Shown here one piece after another: positions 8,008-15,677 of a DNA stretch of 64,000 nt. Position 1 is the first letter of the stretch, and the number at the start of each line of letters is the position of its first letter. The notes under the pieces were generated by a model. The model was not told where the DNA came from. It did no database searches and was given only the letters and a program-made list of their open reading frames with translations. Source of the stretch: JBGSYJ01 sp041748075 (GTDB lineage: Bacteria; Acidobacteriota; Thermoanaerobaculia; Gp7-AA8); the NCBI GenBank assembly GCA_041748075.1, contig JBGTDX010000090.1:58523-122522 (forward strand), given 5' to 3'. Made by a program: the position numbers and the translations under genes.

Positions 8008-10422
8008 TCAGATTCTCGACTGCGCCGCATTGACCGCCTCGCGAATGTTCGGTTGCCGCGGGTCGATGGCCAGAGAGCGGTTCCAGTAGTCGAGCGCCCG
8101 GGCGAGATCGTCGCGTTTCATGTGATAAAGAGCGAGATTGTTGAGTACGAGCGTCGAGGTGGGTCGCAGTCCGAGGGCACGCTCGAGTTCCGGCAGTGCA
8201 TCGGTGTAGCGGCTCGCCGCAGCGAGCGCAGAGCCGAAGTTCGCGGCAATCAGATACGACTCGGGAAACAGCTCCTTGCCTCGAGCCAGGATCCCGATCG
8301 CCCGGGTTGCCATGTCCCGGCTGCGGTAAAGCGCGGCATAGTCGACGATGTACTGTTCCGGGTTCGGCAGGCCGAGCACGATGGCCTCGAAGAAAATTTT
8401 CTCGGAGTCAGTGTAGCGCTGCATATCGAACAGGACGATGCTGAGATTCAAGTATGGAATCGGACGTCCCGGATTCAGCTCGATCGCTTCCTCGAGCGTG
8501 CTGGCAGCCTCGGAGAGTTTCTTCTGCTGCTCCAGCTGGATTCCCTGATTGTTGAGCCAGGCGTAAAGACCCCACTGCTGCGGAGTCAGAGCCATCAGTT
8601 CGGGAGCCTGCTCGTCCGCTACCCGCATCGCGGGCCTTTCCGTGTCGACAATGTGGCCGATCTGGAGGAGATTGGTGCGATATGCGGCCGGATCGAGCGA
8701 GGCCGTCGCGGGAAGCGGTCTTTCATCAATCAGATCGCGATAACTCGTGATTCCGACGCTCTCGATCGGCAGGACTTTGTCGAATGCCCACGAAGCGAAC
8801 TGGCCCGGCATCTCGCGCGAGGGCGGCAGGCCGAGCACCGTGAGCACAGTCGGCGCGAGATCGTAGATCGAGAAACTCTGCCGCGTGCGGGATGGAGCGA
8901 TCCGGTTCCCGTAGGCCACCATGAATCCCGGCGCTCGATGAGCCGCCAGAGCGCTCTCTCCCGTGGGGGGTGTGAGTGGCCTGGCGGACCCCCACCGCAT
9001 CCCGTGAGTCGAGAGAAGAATGACCGTCGTGTCATCGGCGAGCAGTTGCATCCATTCGCCGATCATGCGATCCACCTCCGCGTAGTAGTTCGCAACCGCG
9101 GGCCAGTAGCGCCGGAAATTGTCCCTGTCGACCCCCTGGCGGTAGGGTGGATGGTACGGGCCGAACAGATGGTTCACCACGTCGGTGCCCTCGTACGAAT
9201 GCATCAGCAGCATCGGCCGCTTCGCCTGGTACAGCTCGACGCCAACGCGGTGATCGCTCCAGGTCTTGGCCAGAACAGAACGGAAGGTCCGAATGGGATC
9301 CGCTTTCGAAGATGAGGAAACGGCCTCCTGGAATTCTGCGCTCGTGATGTTGAGAAACCGATTGACCTGTTGAAAGCCGACGGTCTCAACGGGAACTCCG
9401 CTCCGGCTGACGACGGGCTGGAGATTCGGCGGATGAATCGCATTGATGGTCAACTGCACCGGCGTACCGAAATGGCTTCCCTCGGTCCGCGACAGCGGGG
9501 GCCAGGCAGTCCACCATCCGACGACCGCGGACGAGCGGCCGAAGGCATCGGCAATCTCCCATACCGCGGGAACGCGCCGCGAAGCCGAGCTCACAGGTTG
9601 CTGGCGGTTCTTGCCATCGAAAAAGTCGATGACTCCGTGGCGATCCGGGGGAACTCCAGTCGCAGCGGTGGTCCAGAGGAGGGAAGAAATTGTCGGCTGG
9701 ATCGTCTGAACCGACGCGGACACACCTCCATTGATGAGCGCCCTGATATTCGGAAGGCGGTTATCCACGATCAGTTCGGAAATCAGTTCCCAATCGGCTC
9801 CGTCGATGGAGAACACTGCGACCTTGCCAATCGCCCCCCGTGCGTTGCGGCGCAACTCGGCGCGTTTGTATTGGAGCAGGGCCTCCCGATCGACTTCGAT
9901 CCTCTGGATTTCGAACGCCGTCACCTTCAGGCCGCTGCGACCCAGGTGGTTGATGACGGTCTGACGAAGCTGGGCTCGGCGCTTCGCGAAATCCGAAACC
10001 GGCGAGGAGAATTCTTCGACCGGTACCTCTCTGGTTACCGCAGAGATTGCCTCCCCGACGCGAGCACGAATCCAGGCGCTCCAGCCCTGGCTCACCAGCC
10101 GACTCGCGTCCGGCAGCCGATCCTCCTCGATGTCGAAACGAATCCGATAAAAGATCCGAACGGGCACTCCTTCACGCGAGATGATCCGGACCGTGTCGTC
10201 CCGCTGCGCGGCACCGTCCCGCTTCTCGAAGGAGAGGCGATAGAACTGATGCGGCGGGAGAAAGGCGATCCCCTGCTCGGCCCGCCGGATCTTGCCTGTG
10301 CTCTTGTCGACCCCGAAGATCAGGCGGCGTGGCGAGGGAAGAAACAGGCTGACGAGAAGATACATGACCGCCGCCATGGCGATCAGAATCAGAACGGATT
10401 TGAGGAAACGTCGGCGGGGCAT
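8008..10422 (-). CDS. Membrane-anchored SPFH-like / alkaline-phosphatase-superfamily / TPR fusion
   Basis: 804 residues in three modules. One N-terminal membrane helix (about 8-28) is followed by a band-7/SPFH-like region (about 35-180: VPVRIFYRIRFDI, then LKVTAFEIQRIEVDREALLQYKRAE). A type I phosphodiesterase/alkaline-phosphatase-superfamily domain spans about 198-560: metal site FSIDGADW (Asp207), nucleophile region PTISSLLWTT (Thr244/Ser246), EGTDVVNH (Asp414, His418), and His495 in AAHRAPG. TPR repeats follow from about 620 to the end. The motif that normally reads S-D-H-G is STHGM here (Thr472), losing one expected metal ligand. The catalytic part probably faces the periplasm. Substrate not inferable; ThiS lies 101 bp upstream. 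Confidence 0.75.
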   Translation of the reverse strand: MPRRRFLKSVLILIAMAAVMYLLVSLFLPSPRRLIFGVDKSTGKIRRAEQGIAFLPPHQFYRLSFEKRDGAAQRDDTVRIISREGVPVRIFYRIRFDIEEDRLPDASRLVSQGWSAWIRARVGEAISAVTREVPVEEFSSPVSDFAKRRAQLRQTVINHLGRSGLKVTAFEIQRIEVDREALLQYKRAELRRNARGAIGKVAVFSIDGADWELISELIVDNRLPNIRALINGGVSASVQTIQPTISSLLWTTAATGVPPDRHGVIDFFDGKNRQQPVSSASRRVPAVWEIADAFGRSSAVVGWWTAWPPLSRTEGSHFGTPVQLTINAIHPPNLQPVVSRSGVPVETVGFQQVNRFLNITSAEFQEAVSSSSKADPIRTFRSVLAKTWSDHRVGVELYQAKRPMLLMHSYEGTDVVNHLFGPYHPPYRQGVDRDNFRRYWPAVANYYAEVDRMIGEWMQLLADDTTVILLSTHGMRWGSARPLTPPTGESALAAHRAPGFMVAYGNRIAPSRTRQSFSIYDLAPTVLTVLGLPPSREMPGQFASWAFDKVLPIESVGITSYRDLIDERPLPATASLDPAAYRTNLLQIGHIVDTERPAMRVADEQAPELMALTPQQWGLYAWLNNQGIQLEQQKKLSEAASTLEEAIELNPGRPIPYLNLSIVLFDMQRYTDSEKIFFEAIVLGLPNPEQYIVDYAALYRSRDMATRAIGILARGKELFPESYLIAANFGSALAAASRYTDALPELERALGLRPTSTLVLNNLALYHMKRDDLARALDYWNRSLAIDPRQPNIREAVNAAQSRI

Positions 10423-10523
10423 CGTTGCCAGCTATGCAGCATCTTCGCCAGCAGGCTGTACGGGCACTGCGGAGGAAAAAACGAAGCATGTCATACCCAG
10501 CGCTTCATCCTTCATCCTTCCGC

Positions 10524-10724
10524 CTACCCTCCTCCCACGAACTCCACGATCTCGATCTGATCTCCAGGCTCGATCTTCCGATCCTCAAAGCTGACGCGTC
10601 GCACCAGCTGACGGTTGATCTCGACCGCAACGCGATTAACGTCCAGACCCAGAGCGGTGATGAGTCCGGCGACGCTGGCTCCGAGCTCGAGGCGCTGTGT
10701 GCCTCCGTTGACCTGAATCTCCAT
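10524..10724 (-). CDS. thiS: Sulfur carrier protein ThiS
   Basis: Ubiquitin-like carrier whose C-terminal Gly is thiocarboxylated and donates sulfur to thiazole synthase in thiamine synthesis. The protein starting at the ATG at 10724 is 66 residues, the normal ThiS length, with IQVNGG at the N-terminus, NRVAVEINRQLV in the middle, and DQIEIVEFVGGG at the C-terminus. The terminal Gly-Gly(-Gly) is what MoeB/ThiF-type enzymes act on. No thiG, thiH or other thiamine gene is in the window. MoaD is the alternative, but the length and the AVEIN motif favour ThiS. Confidence 0.85.
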   Translation of the reverse strand: MEIQVNGGTQRLELGASVAGLITALGLDVNRVAVEINRQLVRRVSFEDRKIEPGDQIEIVEFVGGG

Positions 10725-10788
10725 GTCTGTGGTCTGCATGAGGCTTACAACAACTGGAAGGGCCGGGCTCATTCTCCCGGAAAAGGCG

Positions 10789-11499
10789 CTACTTCTTCCG
10801 CTTCACGAGCTGTTTGACTTCGTCGTTGCCGAGAGGGCTGTGAGCCGAGACGATGACGGCCGCCGTGCCCTCCCCGAAGTGCGGGATGGCGCAGCGAATG
10901 GTGGCGCCTCCATCCGCAGCCGTAGTGCCTTTGAAGACGACCTGCGGAGGCTCGACCGTCGAGATGATGCGGACCTCCACAGTGGCACCGGCGATGGGTT
11001 GCTGGGAGATGCTTCTCCGCGCTCCGATACGGATTTCGACCGGCTGACCGGAGACCAGTTCGGTCTGCGAGAGCAGAATCAGCTCGAGGTGTTCGCGTTC
11101 CGCCTCCGAGGCGAGATAGTCGATGATGACCTGATCGAGTGTCTTCTCTTCCTGCGGCCCGTCGAGAGCTGGCAGGAGGATGTCGGCGTCCAGCAGATCC
11201 GGCGCAGCGGCGCGAGGGTCTGCAGTCTGGGTCTCGGTCGGATCGTTCGCCTGGGCCAGACGTCCCCGTTTGATCGCGGCGATCATGGTGCGATGCTGGT
11301 GCTCCATGAGCCCGCCGATCCATTTCTCATCCGCCCCTTCCGCGACATGCGCTGCGTACGAAGTCTTCTTGCACGCAAGGATCTCCCCACCTACATACAC
11401 GAGGGACTCGATAAAGGGATTCTGCAGCCCCTTGTCCTCGGTCTGTATGTGATAGGTCTTTTCGTTGTACTCGATGTCGGTGTTGAAGCCCGTGATCAA
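10789..11499 (-). CDS. Conserved hypothetical protein with Ig/transthyretin-like C-terminal domain
   Basis: 236 residues, no signal peptide or membrane helix. The N-terminal 60 residues (FNTDIEYNEKTYHIQTEDKG, then VYVGGEILACKKTSY) look like a compact conserved module; the middle is Asp/Glu-rich; residues about 145-230 read as a beta-sandwich (VSGQPVEIRIGARR; VEVRIISTVEPPQVVFKGTTAADGGATI). I do not recognise a named family. It sits in a same-strand run between thiS and the SirB1-like gene, 49 bp downstream of the latter. Function unknown. Confidence 0.7.
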   Translation of the reverse strand: MITGFNTDIEYNEKTYHIQTEDKGLQNPFIESLVYVGGEILACKKTSYAAHVAEGADEKWIGGLMEHQHRTMIAAIKRGRLAQANDPTETQTADPRAAAPDLLDADILLPALDGPQEEKTLDQVIIDYLASEAEREHLELILLSQTELVSGQPVEIRIGARRSISQQPIAGATVEVRIISTVEPPQVVFKGTTAADGGATIRCAIPHFGEGTAAVIVSAHSPLGNDEVKQLVKRKK

Positions 11500-11548
11500 G
11501 GAGACGTCTCCGGCGTGAATGTAATGACCGAGTTTAGCACCGGGGGCC

Positions 11549-12406
11549 TCAGTTCCGCTCGACCCATCCCCTCAGATACTCCAGTTGCTGGCTGACCCGG
11601 GCGACGTCATCAGCGTAGGGCATCAGGGCGACGTACCGCTCGAGATAGAGAATCGCGTCCGCATATTCGTGGAGCTGCATCGCGAGGCTTCCGCGATCCC
11701 GCAATTCGTACGGGTCTCGCGCGTCGAGAATCAGCAGTCTGTCAATCGAGGCGACGGCCCTCAGAAGATCCCTCTTCGACAGATAGACCGATTTCAAATG
11801 CGCCAGCACGCGCGCAAGGATCTCCCTGTTCGACGAGGAGCGGAGATGGTGCTCTCGAAGTCGCACGCCTCCGCCAAAAACCTGATTCATGATCTCCTGG
11901 CATTCGGTACTCGTGAGCACCCGCCCATCGTCGAACGGATCGATCAGGACATCACCAGTCGGGGAAATGACTCTCACGAGAAACCGGCCGGGGAGCGCCA
12001 CGCCGGACGTTTCGAGCCCGAGCCGTCTGGTGACGTCTATGTATAGAATCGACAGAGCAATCGGCAAGCCCGCGTGACGGTCGAGCACTTCGTTCAGGAA
12101 TGTATTTCGAGGGTCGTAGTAGTCGTCTGCCTCGCCGTGGAAGCCCTCCTGCTCGAACAGGAACCTGTTGATCTCCTCGATGATCCGCTCGATGTCCGAC
12201 GATCCTTCGACCCGCTCGCGGATGCACTGGCTCCACTGCTCGACCCGACTCAGGTAGCTCTCGACCTCGAGACCCGGATACTCTTCCAGTGCAATCACGA
12301 GCGACGCCTCGGTCAAACCGATCTGCTCCTCAGGAAGCCTCGCAATTTCTCTGAAACGATTTCGCGCAGCGACCGGATGTGTCAGCACACGTGCAGATTG
12401 CATCAT
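11549..12406 (-). CDS. SirB1/transglutaminase-like protein with TPR region (UPF0162 type)
   Basis: 285 residues, cytoplasmic. The core matches the SirB1-N/transglutaminase-like family: EINRFLFEQEGFHGEADDYYDPRNTFLNEVLDRH, then GLPIALSILYIDVTRRLGL and GVALPGRFLVRV. Helical repeats fill the C-terminal half. The catalytic Cys of true transglutaminases is not evident, as is usual in this family, whose biochemical role is poorly known. Its ATG overlaps the stop of the upstream thioesterase gene by four bases (ATGA), indicating translational coupling. Confidence 0.85.
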   Translation of the reverse strand: MMQSARVLTHPVAARNRFREIARLPEEQIGLTEASLVIALEEYPGLEVESYLSRVEQWSQCIRERVEGSSDIERIIEEINRFLFEQEGFHGEADDYYDPRNTFLNEVLDRHAGLPIALSILYIDVTRRLGLETSGVALPGRFLVRVISPTGDVLIDPFDDGRVLTSTECQEIMNQVFGGGVRLREHHLRSSSNREILARVLAHLKSVYLSKRDLLRAVASIDRLLILDARDPYELRDRGSLAMQLHEYADAILYLERYVALMPYADDVARVSQQLEYLRGWVERN

Positions 12407-12858
12407 CGCGAACCCTCCCCACTCTGAAACGCCTCGACCTTCGCCCTGAAATCCCCGCTGATCCTGAGTTTTCTGTCCTGTTCCCAGTCATAGAGAACGA
12501 CGATGACCTTCCCGGTTGCCGCAATCTCGCTCGTGGCCGCGCGGCGGATCTCGTACAGAAAATCGAGCGAGCTGTTTCTCATCTCCCCGATGCGTACGCA
12601 GATGTGGATTTTCTCGGTCAGTCCGAGCTGCACCCGGAAGTCGCACTCAGCCCGCGCGACGATGAACCCGAGATCCGCGGCTGCTCTGCCGCTGCTCTGA
12701 TGCAGGTCGAACCAGTACTTCGTCCGGCCCCATTCGAAGTAAGTGAAGTAAACGGCATTGTTGACATGTCCGATCCCGTCCAGGTCGCGCCAGGTGACTT
12801 CGTGAGGGATGACGTACCAATCGTCACTCCATCCGCTTTCGGCATGACGAGGTGTCAT
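12403..12858 (-). CDS. Acyl-CoA thioesterase, hotdog fold (YbgC/4-hydroxybenzoyl-CoA type)
   Basis: Hydrolyses acyl- or aroyl-CoA thioesters. From the ATG at 12858 it is 151 residues, typical of single-domain hotdog thioesterases. The signature HEVTWRDLDGIGHVNNAVYFTYFEWGR carries the Asp-containing loop typical of the 4HBT class. The frame is open 24 codons upstream, but the family begins close to the chosen start, which has a GGGGAG about 10 bases upstream. It is coupled (ATGA) to the SirB1-like gene. HMG-CoA lyase lies further downstream in the opposite reading order (upstream in transcription), so a CoA-related role in the same unit is plausible. Confidence 0.85.
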   Translation of the reverse strand: MTPRHAESGWSDDWYVIPHEVTWRDLDGIGHVNNAVYFTYFEWGRTKYWFDLHQSSGRAAADLGFIVARAECDFRVQLGLTEKIHICVRIGEMRNSSLDFLYEIRRAATSEIAATGKVIVVLYDWEQDRKLRISGDFRAKVEAFQSGEGSR

Positions 12859-12980
12859 CGGCGGGACTCCCCGGGCGGAGCACCAGAGGACGTGATCCTG
12901 AGAGCGGGACACCGGGCGCATGAATGACACGAGCTGTGCTCACGACAACCCTCACCCTCTCGCTCTCGGTGCATTTCCGA

Positions 12981-13916
12981 TTATTGCACGGAACTTCCGG
13001 ACAAAGGCTGCGGCGCCTTCGGGGTCGAGGCCTGCAGGACTTTGCCGGGAAGGGGGTGATCGATATGAGGCGCGATCACCTTCGAGGCTGCGACGAGTCG
13101 ATCCAGATCCACACCGCTCGGGATACCGAGCCCGTTGAGCAGGTACACGAGATCCTCGGTCGCGAGGTTGCCGGAGGCGCCCGGCGCGTAAGGACATCCA
13201 CCGAGCCCTCCGGCCGAAGCGTCGAACGTCGCGATCCCCATTTCGAGCGCGGCGAGCGTGTTCGCCAGAGCCGTGCCTCGCGTGTCGTGAAAGTGCATGG
13301 CGAGTTTCGAAGGAGGTATGACCTGAAGAAGCAGCCCGATGAGTCCCTGCACCTGAAGCGGCGTTCCAACGCCGATCGTGTCTCCGATGGAGACTTCGTA
13401 GCACCCGATGTCGAGGAGTCGCGCGGCGACTTCGAGCACACGCTCCGGCGGGACCTCTCCCTCGTACGGGCAACCGAGAGTACAGGAGACGTAGCCGCGA
13501 ACGCGCAACCCTTCGCTCCGCGCACGATCCATCACCGGCGCGAAGTTCACGAAGGACTCATCGATCGACATGTTTATGTTGCGCCTGTTGAACGTGTCGG
13601 ATGCGGCGGTGAATATGGATATCGACTTCACACCCACTTCGATCGCGCGCTCCAGCCCGCGAAGATTCGGCACGAGGACGGGATAATCGACCCCGGGGTC
13701 CTTCGGAATCTGCCGGTACACCTCGGCCGTATCCGCCATCTGCGGCACCCACTTCGGATGAACGAACGCTCCTACTTCGACGGTCCGCAGTCCGGCATCC
13801 ACGAGCGCCGTGATGAAGTCGACTTTCACATCTGTCGGAATCGAGACTTTCTCGTTCTGGAGCCCGTCCCGCGGACCCACCTCGACGATGCTCACCTCTT
13901 CCACCTGGAATTTCAT
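12981..13916 (-). CDS. mvaB: Hydroxymethylglutaryl-CoA lyase
   Basis: Cleaves (S)-3-hydroxy-3-methylglutaryl-CoA to acetyl-CoA and acetoacetate, the last step of leucine degradation. TIM-barrel HMGL family motifs: VEVGPRDGLQNE at the N-terminus; GYVSCTLGCPYEG; DTIGVGTP; metal His pair in MHFHDTRG; and the Cys-containing signature GGLGGCPYAPGASGN. Starting at the ATG at 13916 gives 311 residues, the family size, and places the start in a four-base ATGA overlap with the stop of the biotin-carrier gene, so the longer open frame is not used. Confidence 0.93.
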   Translation of the reverse strand: MKFQVEEVSIVEVGPRDGLQNEKVSIPTDVKVDFITALVDAGLRTVEVGAFVHPKWVPQMADTAEVYRQIPKDPGVDYPVLVPNLRGLERAIEVGVKSISIFTAASDTFNRRNINMSIDESFVNFAPVMDRARSEGLRVRGYVSCTLGCPYEGEVPPERVLEVAARLLDIGCYEVSIGDTIGVGTPLQVQGLIGLLLQVIPPSKLAMHFHDTRGTALANTLAALEMGIATFDASAGGLGGCPYAPGASGNLATEDLVYLLNGLGIPSGVDLDRLVAASKVIAPHIDHPLPGKVLQASTPKAPQPLSGSSVQ

Positions 13917-14410
13917 GGCTCCTCTTTCTGCAGGATCGCGATGAGATCGACTCCCGGCTGCACGAGCTCTCCCCTGGAACAATGAACCGCTTCCACGATG
14001 CCGTCGTAGGGCGCCGAGATCGGGTGCTCCATCTTCATCGCCTCGAGGATCAGCAGCGGTGTTCCCTTCGCGACAACGTCTCCAACAGCCGCAAAGATCT
14101 CCAACACGACGCCTGGCATCGGGGCCGTCATCGAGTGTTCGTGCTGGCGCCGCTTCCGGATCTGCGCCCCGCTCGACAGCTCGGCCTGAAAGGTCTCACC
14201 GTCAAGGGCGAAATGAACAGTCTCACCCTCGGTGTGGAAAGGAACTATCCGCCGGCGCCCGTTGATTCGCAGCTCGGCGTCGTTACCCGAAATCGACAGA
14301 ACCTCGACCTCGTCCTTCCGTTCGCCGGTGGAGACGACAAAGAGCTCGCCATCCCGGACCAGATCCAGTACGATGCTCTCCCCGCGAATCGTGACAGTCC
14401 TCTCACTCAC
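13913..14410 (-). CDS. Biotin carboxyl carrier (biotinyl-lipoyl attachment) protein
   Basis: Carries covalently bound biotin for an acyl-CoA or pyruvate carboxylase. The biotinylation motif is EAMKMEHPI with its Lys, inside a biotinyl domain at about 95-165 (MTAPMPGVVLEIFAAVGDVV). The N-terminal half resembles the linker region of methylcrotonyl/propionyl-CoA carboxylase alpha chains, but the biotin carboxylase domain is absent here. A GTG at 14410 (165 residues) overlaps the pyrE stop as GTGA. Directly followed by HMG-CoA lyase, which suggests a methylcrotonyl-CoA carboxylase/leucine pathway; the carboxylase subunits must be elsewhere. Confidence 0.85.
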   Translation of the reverse strand: MSERTVTIRGESIVLDLVRDGELFVVSTGERKDEVEVLSISGNDAELRINGRRRIVPFHTEGETVHFALDGETFQAELSSGAQIRKRRQHEHSMTAPMPGVVLEIFAAVGDVVAKGTPLLILEAMKMEHPISAPYDGIVEAVHCSRGELVQPGVDLIAILQKEEP

Positions 14411-14994
14411 TTGTTTCCCTCGGATCGACTTCCAGGTGCATCGAGGGGAACGCCAGCCGCGCAAAGAGGACAGCTCTCCTCCGGATGTGTTTCCAGGTCC
14501 ATCCGGAGCAGTGAGTGAAACGGCAGGTCGAACGGATTGTCTTTCCCGCTGCGATTCAGAATCGACCCGTACCCGACAACCTCTCCTCCCGCCTCCTTCG
14601 CGACGGCGGCCGTTTCTTTCGTCGACTTTCCGGTGGTGACCACGTCCTCGATGATGAGAACCTTAGTCTGTTCTCCGATCGTAAAGCCCCGGCGAAGCTG
14701 CATGACGCCGCCTTTCCGTTCCGTGAAGACCATCGGCAGCGTGAGAGCATCCGCTACGGTGTACCCGATGATCAGCCCGCCGAGAGCCGGAGCCACGACT
14801 CGCTGAGCTCCGAGCTGGATCACACACTCCGCCAGTGCGTCGCCGATGGCTCCGGCGTTGACCGGCTTTTCGAGCAGCAGAGCGCACTGCACGTAATTGG
14901 GGCTGTGCAGCCCGGAAGAGAGGCGGAAGTGGCCTTCGAGAAGCGCTCCGGTTTCTCGGAGGAGCCGGGGGATATCAGGTTGAGTTTCGCTCAT
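14407..14994 (-). CDS. pyrE: Orotate phosphoribosyltransferase
   Basis: Transfers the phosphoribosyl group of PRPP to orotate to form OMP in pyrimidine synthesis. 195 residues from the ATG at 14994. Seen: GHFRLSSGLHSPNYVQCALL at the N-terminus; the flexible-loop region FTERKGGVMQLRRGF; and the PRPP-binding signature VLIIEDVVTTGKST. A C-terminal CPLC pair is present, as in some family members. It overlaps the downstream biotin-carrier gene by four bases (GTGA). No other pyr gene is in the window. Confidence 0.92.
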   Translation of the reverse strand: MSETQPDIPRLLRETGALLEGHFRLSSGLHSPNYVQCALLLEKPVNAGAIGDALAECVIQLGAQRVVAPALGGLIIGYTVADALTLPMVFTERKGGVMQLRRGFTIGEQTKVLIIEDVVTTGKSTKETAAVAKEAGGEVVGYGSILNRSGKDNPFDLPFHSLLRMDLETHPEESCPLCAAGVPLDAPGSRSEGNK

Positions 14995-15056
14995 CGGATC
15001 TCGAGGATACAACGGTCGGAGGCCCGGTATCCTTCCCCCCGTTCACTCCGTGCTGC

Positions 15057-15503
15057 TCACGGAAGTAATCGCCCGACGATCTCCTGCACCTTCCTGCCGT
15101 CGATCCTGCCTTTGTGATTCGCCATCACTTCCTTCATCACCTTTCCCATGTCTTTCTTCGATTCGGCACCCGTCGACGCGATCGCATCGCGGACGATCGC
15201 CTCCGCTTCCTCGTCCGAGAGCTGCGCGGGAAGGTACTTCTGCAGCATCTCGAGCTCGGAACGCTCTTTTGCTGCAAGCTCCGGGCGGTTCCCGCTCGTG
15301 AACTGCTCGATCGAATCCTGCCTCTGCTTCACTGCGCGCTGAACGATCCCTACCGCTTCCTCGTCGGACAACTCGCGCCCCTTCTCGATCTGTTCGTACT
15401 TGAGCGCAGACTGCAGCATGCGCAGCGTAGAAGTGCGCGGGGCATCCTTCGCTTTCATCGATTCGGTGAGATCAGCCCTGATCTTCTCGGTGAGGGTTGC
15501 CAT
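15057..15503 (-). CDS. yqeY: YqeY/GatB-like domain protein
   Basis: 148 residues from the ATG at 15503, preceded by a good AAGGAG site. Matches the YqeY family related to the tail domain of GatB: TLTEKIRADLTESMKAKDA; LRMLQSALKYEQIEKGRELSDEE; QKYLPAQLSDEE; and MGKVMKEVMANHKGRIDGRKV. Stand-alone YqeY is suggested to act on tRNA-dependent amidation or tRNA binding; this is not firmly established. It lies about 60 bp upstream of pyrE on the same strand and probably heads that operon. Confidence 0.9.
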   Translation of the reverse strand: MATLTEKIRADLTESMKAKDAPRTSTLRMLQSALKYEQIEKGRELSDEEAVGIVQRAVKQRQDSIEQFTSGNRPELAAKERSELEMLQKYLPAQLSDEEAEAIVRDAIASTGAESKKDMGKVMKEVMANHKGRIDGRKVQEIVGRLLP

Positions 15504-15555
15504 TGAATGCTCCTTCAGGCTATGTGGTTCCGGTCTTCGCACACTACAGTACTAC

Positions 15556-15669
15556 CGAATGTTGAGTGTCGAATACAGCATACTGAATGGAAATGCTGCC
15601 CTCGAGTCTCCTAGTGTGATGGGCAGAGGGAGGGGCATTCAACATTCAACATTCAACATTCAACATTCG
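15556..15669. repeat. Inverted heptamer repeat (ATTCAAC family)
   Basis: A degenerate left arm (15556-15590, GAATGTTGAGTGTCGAATAC...) faces a regular right arm (15637-15669, four ATTCAAC units). It occupies the space between yqeY and the transglycosylase gene, up against the latter's 3' end. Confidence 0.8.
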
Positions 15670-15677
15670 GTCTTACC

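Noticed and set aside
7903..9315. 470-codon plus-strand ORF opposite the phosphatase fusion
   Set aside because: Antisense shadow; begins in the ATTCGTC repeat and lacks family motifs.
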